Positions 57,991 through 64,000 of a DNA stretch of 64,000 nucleotides are shown piece after piece. Numbering within the stretch: position 1 is the stretch's first letter; each line of letters opens with the position of its first letter. The position numbers were made by a program, and so were the translations under genes. The notes under the pieces were generated by a model, which saw only the letters and a program-made list of their open reading frames with translations, was not told where the DNA came from and made no database searches. The stretch is from Favolaschia claudopus. Lineage: Eukaryota > Basidiomycota > Agaricomycetes > Agaricales > Mycenaceae. Location of the stretch: assembly GCA_037176885.1 (NCBI GenBank), contig JAWWNJ010000016.1, positions 310,001 to 374,000 of the forward strand. The letters are read 5' to 3'.

Positions 57991-59296
57991 TTATTTCAAA
58001 TAATTCTTTCTCCGACTACCAATCCAAACCTGTGCACGACAGATTTTCGACGCTTCTTGCAACTCGACCGTGATGCCTTGCACAGGCATTAGGGATTCTG
58101 GTATCCCATAAAGACGAACATTTTTTAGTTGCGAGCGACGACTGGGCGCCGCAAGTAAATTGAGGAGACCCTTCCACAGGGATTCGGGAAATGCGCACTG
58201 CTGGCCTTCGAGATGTATGATGAGGGTCTGGAGATTGGGAAGCACTGAGCAGAGATGACGATGCGCCGCATCGTCATCTTGCGGCCAAAGCGACGAGTGT
58301 TCTCTCGGCAAAGCTGTACTGTGTCCACCAAACTTCGAATCGCGTGAGGCAAGGTATCAAGTGGAGGCCACCATCCACAACAAAATCCCCCAATCCATCA
58401 CAGCCAGACAATTCTTGCAACTTGGACGACGCCGAGCGGTTCAGGAAAGCTATGAAATGGTCGCTCGAAAGATATTCGAACGGAAAGGTAAGAGCTTCCA
58501 ACGCAGGGAGGGAGACGCATTTTAAGAACTCGTTCTCAATGGCATCGGGTTTAACATGCTCCCCGAACCTCAGTCGGCGCAGGGAAGGGAAGACCAGTGG
58601 TGGGTCCCAGTCAATGTCGCGAAATCCGACGGCGAGGGGCACTCTGATAAACGTGCAGTCGACGAGGTTGGGAGCTCGGCGCAACAATTCCATTATTTGG
58701 GGACCGAGGAAGTCTCGATAGGAATACTCCGAACCTCGAATTGTCACGGTGCGAAGAGCGATGAATTGCTCAGGCACGCGAGCCACGCCGCCTGGGAAGA
58801 TGTTGAGAGTCCCAAGTGAATCGTGGTAGAGGGAGTCGCCGTTATCCAGGCTGAGATGTTCCAGGCGATGACTATGGTTCCAGATGACAGCGAAGATGTG
58901 AGGGTGGCATTGTCCACGAAGTGATAGGGTAAGCGGATAATTCCGCGCACGAATAAACCAGGCTTCCACCAGTTCTTTGAAGGAAACCGGACGCGGAAAT
59001 TCGATGTGGATGGTGGACCAGAGGAGAGGTGTAGATTTCGCGATGTCCGTCCACGCGTTGCAGATATTGAGCAGCAGCAAAGGCGCGTGCTCAGGGCAAG
59101 CGGTTCGGTCTTTTTGCTTGCCAGGAAGGCAGTGGATGAAGATCTGAGATGAAATTTCGAATGGCAGGCGGCCCATAAGATCATCGGCAGCAGGCTGTTG
59201 CTGAACCGGGCTTTGTTCTTGCTCTGATCGAACCATGGGTCCTTGTGCAATTGACTGTGCAGGCGGGTGCAGTAGATGTGATTTCGGTTCCATGGT
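57991..59296 (-). CDS. F-box protein with probable frameshift
   Basis: The N-terminus MEPKSHLLHPPAQ is followed by an F-box (LMGRLPFEISSQIFIHCLP) and the typical basidiomycete continuation LLLLNICNAWTDIAKSTPLLW (the WxxIAxSTPxLW motif). LRR-like segments follow (RLEHLSLDNGD, LVDCTFIRV, PSLRRLRFGEHV). The first frame stops after WWTQYSFAERTLVALAAR near 58274. The family-like continuation CSVLPNLQTLIIHLEGQQCA, down to the stop near 57991, is in a different frame. No standard GT-AG intron I tried joins the two in phase. A perfect 12-bp inverted repeat (58254-58278) sits exactly at the break. It could be a real frameshift, an assembly error or an unrecognised intron. Start placed at the MEPK methionine (59296); 59311 is possible. 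Confidence 0.65.
58254..58278. repeat. perfect 12-bp inverted repeat at a frame break
   Basis: GATGACGATGCG (58254-58265), one base, then CGCATCGTCATC (58267-58278). The arms are exact complements. It lies where the reading frame of the surrounding F-box gene changes. Confidence 0.9.
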
Positions 59297-59311
59297 GGCA
59301 ATGTCGAACAC

Positions 59312-59732
59312 CGATGGTCAGAACTCAGTTCTCAGTTTCTAACAGAAATCCTTTCCAATCACACGAGCTTTCAGCACATGAATTGGCGACACTGTGAAAT
59401 TCCCACGTACGAGCGAAAACTATTGTATCCCAGTGTGATAGGGACTGAGTCCGGAGGTCGACAGCGCTAAACCGAACGAACGAAGTTTGGGGACCAGGAA
59501 AAGAAGGAAAGGAGACGAGTACGTAACTCAGAAAAGGTTGATCGGATGTGATGATCCGACTCTGTTGAAAGTTTGAGAACAGGCTTAAAACCTCTTACTT
59601 AAAACACACAGCATAGAAGGCAAATAATAGTCTGGTCATATGCCATATCAGCGGTCTACAAGAAATCAGTTTGTATTTTTCAAAACCCTTGAGCTGATCA
59701 TGAAATCGACGACTGTAGTACACGTCAAGTGC
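59312..59732. other. intergenic, no recognised gene
   Basis: Promoter side of the F-box gene ending at 57991 and 3' side of the F-box gene at 59733-61401. Nothing else seen. Confidence 0.4.
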
Positions 59733-61401
59733 TTACACCGAAGTGTTGAACATTGTTGCCACTGCTAAGGCTGATCTGGGGTGCTCTGGCTCAGTGCGAG
59801 CCTGGCCAAAGAACCCCTTCACAGTCGGAAAACATGCTGGGAAAAGTGAAACCAAATCCCAACGGCTTGTGTCCACGGTCCTGCAGAGATACCAGATCGA
59901 GATATCGTGCAGTGTCCACTGGATGTTTTCCTGCTCCAATTGTGCCTTCAAATGTGTCCGGTACTACCAATGTCTCTGAGTTAGAGGATTTACAAAGCGT
60001 CGGAATGGACCCACTTCAGACGCCGCCGCTACAGGACCATCAGGAACGAAACTATGTCGCATGAACACAATTCCAAGAATCCTGATGTGCGGAACATTTC
60101 TCGCAAGTACAGCAACATGTTCAACGGTGAGTGTTTGTATGCTGATGATCAAATTCTGCAGAGCATCTCCAGCAGCGCCGTCTGCAAACACAGAGGTAAG
60201 AGTCTTGAGATCGACAAGACTGAGGGGGATGCCCTCCAAGATTATTGTGTGGAGCGTGGTTCTGGTGCCACGGAATAAAGAATGAAGTTCGGTCAGCAGC
60301 GTGTTGGCTAGTTCTGGATGTGGCATGCCAAAATCTATCTCCAGGTTTTCCAGGGAAGGAATCACCGCCCTCGACATGGCCAAACTGGATATAACTCGAT
60401 CCGCAAAAACTACCGCACGATGACAAAGAGCCATCGCCAAATGGCGAAGTTTCAGTGAAGACCCGGCGAAGAATGATTCCAGCCCACAGGGATCTGCGAG
60501 TACGCTATGATCGACCAATACTTTGAGATCCAAACGGCGAATGGACTTGAACCCAGGAAGCTGGTGGAAGATACTGGACAGATCAAGATTGGATGAACAT
60601 TGTACCGAGAGAGTGTTCAGTCCGGGATTGACACGCGACAAAAATGAGGAAGCAGATTCCGGGAAGACGTCTTGTATTCCAGCGAACTGGAAATCACTGG
60701 ATTTTTGCAGTAGATGTAGGTGAAGTTCCTCGAGGCACACCAGTTGCACATCGGAAGAAACGACGGCATGGAATCGTCCTGGAACTGCAGATACATGCAG
60801 CTTCCTCAGGGTCGACCCAAAAGCCAGCCAAGTCAGGTCAAGGATCGCTGCCTGGAGCGAAGAATGAATTATTTCGCCCGACTGGATGCCTTCTACGTGG
60901 TCCCACTTCACAGTGTATTCGGTGACTGTCAGACGCGAGATAATCTCCGAAACCAGGCGAATCTGGTCATTCAGCACATTAGTGGCGCTGAGAGTGCGGA
61001 TCTTTCGGTTCAAAATAGACAATGTTTTTCTTTGCATCGGGAATTCAGTCCAAGATTCTCCCATGATGGATTTCAGGAGGGAGACTTGAAGAGCCATCCC
61101 AGAAATTGATAAATGGCGCACACGCCTTGCAATACCCGAGTCCCTGAAGCACTCGCAAGTTACAGTCATGAGCTCTCCGATCTATTTATCAGACATACCT
61201 GAGAAGGGGTAACCGGGATACTGTCCGGTCGTTCAATTTGGTGATATCCAGCACCTCGTAGCGTGAGTTCATCACGATTTCGAACCATGCTCGATTGATA
61301 CTGTAGAGAGATTCCGAATCGTCGGAGGCGATGAGTTCTTTGATTTGAAGCCAGATTTCGAAAGGAATCCTGTTGACTGCCGATCTACGAGCAATTGCCA
61401 T
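59733..61401 (-). CDS. F-box-like protein, diverged member of the A/B family
   Basis: Start at 61401 (MAIARRSAVNRIPFEIWLQI), with an F-box-like IPFEIWLQIKELI, then a short intron near 61190. A large exon follows (IARRVRHLSISGMALQVSLL ... VTEYTVKWDHVEG ... STLRKLHVSAVPGRFHAVVS). The 3' exons encode NIQWTLHDISIWYLCRTVD and FPTVKGFFGQARTEPEHPRS, ending FNTSV. Order and spacing match the pair at 38914 and 45719: RR(V)RHL after the F-box, TEY(S/T)..W, LRKL, then W.L..I.IW and P.V..F.G. All three are therefore one family, this one older. About 470 residues; the junction near 59950-60060 is not fully resolved. Confidence 0.7.
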
Positions 61402-61757
61402 TGCAAGGACGAGTTCTCTCTTTCCTGTAGCCTGAGTTCCGGGCTTCCAGCTGTAGTCAACAAATCCGCCGACAACTGAGTCGTTCGGAATTTTAATTCT
61501 CGGTGCGATGATGCCACTACAAATCAGCAACTTGAGAGCTCACCCGCCAAAAGTAGACAATTGACCGCGAGTCCTTGCGCAAGGAGAGAATGACTTTCAG
61601 TGCGGTAGGAGCAGAGTGGCAGGAGGTGGCAGGCGACGGCCATCGGCCCGGCGGGCCTCGGCGAACGCGCGGCTACCGATTTACTGCTTATCCGAATCGC
61701 CATTTGAAGTCCCTCTTGCGTGTACGCTTTCTCAGCAACTTACACTATCTGCGGCTC

Positions 61758-63119
61758 ATGGCGGACACCCCCTCAGTAAAGCCTGCATATACGCCGCCTG
61801 AAGAGCAAGAACATGAGCCAACGGAGACAGAGCCGCTGCTCCCGCGTCACCAAGATCTCCCCGATGCGCCAGCCAAGCGCAGTACTACCGAAATCTTGGT
61901 CTGGATTGTATTGAGCATCTTGGTCGCCGTTGCTCTCGGATTTTTTATCAAGGGATGGATAGACGCGGGTGATGTCGACGTGACTACCATTTTCTTCTCG
62001 AACCTACTAGGCGGCTAATGGATCATCATGTAGTTTGATTACGGGAAGGCGCTGAAAAGCGCTCTGGGAGGCGGATTGAGCGGTGCTGCAGGTGAGTTGA
62101 CAGCGCAGAAGTCCCAGGAAATAAGCCTTATATTTTTCAAAGCCATGGTCATACAAGTTCTGGCTCTGATGGTGGGCTAAATGTTCGTGCAATTCGTATC
62201 TAATATTTCTCAGCCTCTGCGCACGGTCATGAACTACCAATACAGATACGGAACATCCTTCACTCAGGCCAGCAGCACACTCTACGCCGATGGAGGATAT
62301 TCTCGCTACTATCAAGGCCTGTCCGCTGCCCTCATCCAAGGCCCCGTCTCTCGTTTCGGAGACACCTTCGCAAATGCAGGCATTCTCGCTTTACTAGACT
62401 CTAACCCATACCTCAAGAACATGTGGTCGCCTTTCAAGACAATATTCGCTTCGCTAGCCGCTGCGTTATTTCGGATGATCCTCACACCCATAGACACCGT
62501 AAAGACTACTCTACAAACGCAAGGGAAATCCGGCATGCGTATTCTCCGAAATCGAGTTCGGCTACTGGCTATTCTTGGTATCTGACATCCCAGCTGATTG
62601 ACGCCTTGCAGGTAAGAATGTACGGCCTCGGTTCGCTATGGTACGGTGCATTCGCCACCGCAGCCGCAACATTCGCCGGTCATTATCCTGTTAGCCATTT
62701 TGTTTCGTACCAAATTTCGCCTGTCTAATCGTTTCCAGTGGTTCGGCACACTCAACTTCCTTGAAGACACCCTTCCCGAAGCACATACACTCCTGCAAAA
62801 ACTCCTCCGTCGAGCCTTCATCGGATTCTGCGCTTCAATCACCTCCGACACCATATCCAATTCCCTCCGCGTCGTGAAGACATACCGCCAGGTAAACGAG
62901 ACTCGAATCGGGTACTTTGACGCTGCCCGAGCAGTCATTGCCACGGATGGCTTGATTGGGCTCTTCGGCCGTGGACTCAAGACTCGTATCCTGGCGAATG
63001 GGTTGCAGGGACTGCTTTTCACCGTTCTGTGGAAGTTCTTTGAGGATTTGTGCGTCTTTTTGCTACTAGGACTATCACAGTTCACCGATTTCACTTGCAG
63101 ATGGAAGAAATCGACGTAG
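61758..63119 (+). CDS. mitochondrial carrier family protein
   Basis: The start at 61758 gives MADTPSVKPAYTPPEEQEHE, a long acidic N-terminus with a first hydrophobic helix (EILVWIVLSILVAVALGFFI). Carrier hallmarks follow: ALGGGLSGAAAMVIQVLALM, PLRTVMNYQYRYG (a P-x-R version of the repeat signature), PIDTVKTTLQTQGKSGMRIL, and a third repeat with SNSLRVVKTYRQ and GLFGRGLKTRILANGLQGLL. Introns near 61972-62033, 62092-62145, 62175-62219, 62551-62611 and 62728-62740 join in phase. The last exon adds WKKST. About 370 residues. The signature motifs are imperfect, as in the more divergent fungal carriers, and the substrate is unknown. Confidence 0.8.
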
Positions 63120-63362
63120 TCTCAAGTTGTAACATGTTTTTGACGCTGTGGTCTTTGTTTTGTTCTGGATAATTAGAAATTGAACGTTAGATTTTTAAAA
63201 CCAAATAGCGCGTCGGCCGCCGACGGCCCGCCGACGCGGCGGCCCGTACCATCGGTCCAGCTGACGACAGTGACGATGGCCTCCGAGCTGATGCGATGAT
63301 TGGCGAGTAAATATAAGGCGCCGCTGAACGTTCCTTGAGGCGCGACGACGACCCTCTTCGTC

Positions 63363-64000
63363 ATGAACTTAAATGGCGTTCTAAACGCCATACTCGCCTT
63401 CGTCGTGTTGAACTTGTGTTTGTCTGGTCAGTTCCTCGTCCCTTCCTCATATTTACACGCAGATTGACTCGGAGGACAATCCACCCAGCACACGTTGAAG
63501 GGTTAATAAACCCCATACTCCCAGGATGGAATCCTGATCCAAGTATATTGCGAGTCGGATCGGATTATTTTATCGCAACCTCGACGTTTGAGTATTTCCC
63601 GGGTCATCCGATATATCATAGCAAGGGTGAAGCTGCTTAATCTCTAGATGCGTTGCAGGTTTCATTCATTGTGGCTGACTTTTAGATTTGGTGAATTGGA
63701 AACTCATTGGACATGGTTTGAACAGACCGTCGCAGTTGAGTTTGTTTGGAACTCCTACGGATGCTGGTGATTACTTTTGCCATACTGTTCAACTTCATTG
63801 TGTTCAGGGCGAAGATAGGAATTTGGGCCCCTTCATTGCGATACCACGCACCTACGAAGACATTCTATTTGGCATCGACGACAAGATATGCTTATACCGG
63901 TGAGCGCTCCAACTCTTAGTTCAAAAGGCAGGCCTAAGTAAAGAACGTTCCCAGCCGAATATCGTCTCTTTCCCAGGTCATTCTTCGTGACCACTCGAGA
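63363..64000 (+). CDS. secreted GH43-type glycoside hydrolase, truncated by window end
   Basis: Family GH43 contains beta-xylosidases and alpha-arabinofuranosidases. The start at 63363 opens a signal peptide ([20 protein letters not shown]). The spliced frame then reads [20 protein letters not shown] (the catalytic-base Asp of GH43 lies in NPDPS), [60 protein letters not shown] and ASTTRYAYT. Introns near 63429-63499, 63626-63686 and 63754-63818 are GT-AG and in phase. The gene continues beyond base 64000. It adds hemicellulose breakdown to the pectinase and glucuronoyl esterase in this window. Confidence 0.9.

Overview
The window comes from a eukaryotic genome, almost certainly a wood- or litter-decaying mushroom-forming basidiomycete (Agaricomycetes). 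The genes are split by many short GT-AG introns of about 45-65 nt. Secreted enzymes carry fungal CBM1 cellulose-binding modules. Two genes resemble the Lentinula priA and priB products, and there are several F-box, MYND and vWA family members typical of expanded mushroom gene families. Coding regions were assembled by eye from reading frames joined at splice sites; no database search was run.

Region by region. 0.7-1.5 kb: an unrecognised two-exon gene. 3.3-3.8 kb (-): signal peptidase complex subunit 1 in four exons. 4.2-8.1 kb (-): an intact CBM1-endopolygalacturonase (GH28) and a broken tandem copy. 9.1-13.1 kb: two DUF2470-type membrane proteins on opposite strands, with an unknown coiled-coil gene between. 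13.4-18.5 kb (+): a Rieske/DUF455 fusion, a TauD-type dioxygenase and a proline-iminopeptidase-like hydrolase with a stop codon in its nucleophile elbow. 20.0-23.1 kb (-): a large vWA-domain protein. 24.0-25.3 kb (+): a secreted alpha/beta hydrolase.

25.3-31 kb has no recognisable protein gene but is dense in repeats: a degenerate ~189-bp tandem repeat, an exact 110-bp tandem duplication beside a Helitron-like 3' terminus, and an array of nine tRNA-like elements spaced about 300 bp apart. 31.0-38.3 kb (+): a Zn2Cys6 regulator (PriB-like) whose zinc-cluster region is split by three exceptionally long introns (about 1154, 499 and 1656 nt).

38.9-47.5 kb: two closely related F-box-like genes in inverted orientation enclosing a glucuronoyl esterase (CE15-CBM1), a possible small membrane protein and a MYND-finger protein. 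47.9-48.7 kb (-): a third DUF2470 paralogue. 49.8-52.6 kb (+): a cysteine-rich secreted PriA-like protein. 52.8-56.2 kb: mitochondrial MTO1/MnmG and DPH3/KTI11, divergently transcribed and both linked to tRNA wobble-uridine modification or translation. 57-61.4 kb (-): a basic disordered protein and two F-box proteins, one with a probable frameshift at a perfect hairpin. 61.8-63.1 kb (+): a mitochondrial carrier family member. 63.4 kb to the end (+): the 5' part of a secreted GH43 enzyme.

Functionally, pectin, lignin-carbohydrate ester and hemicellulose degradation (GH28, CE15, GH43) is scattered among housekeeping genes (SPC1, MTO1, DPH3, carrier). The most unusual features are the tRNA-like array, the long-intron regulator with a possible zinc-cluster-less isoform, and the two decaying genes.
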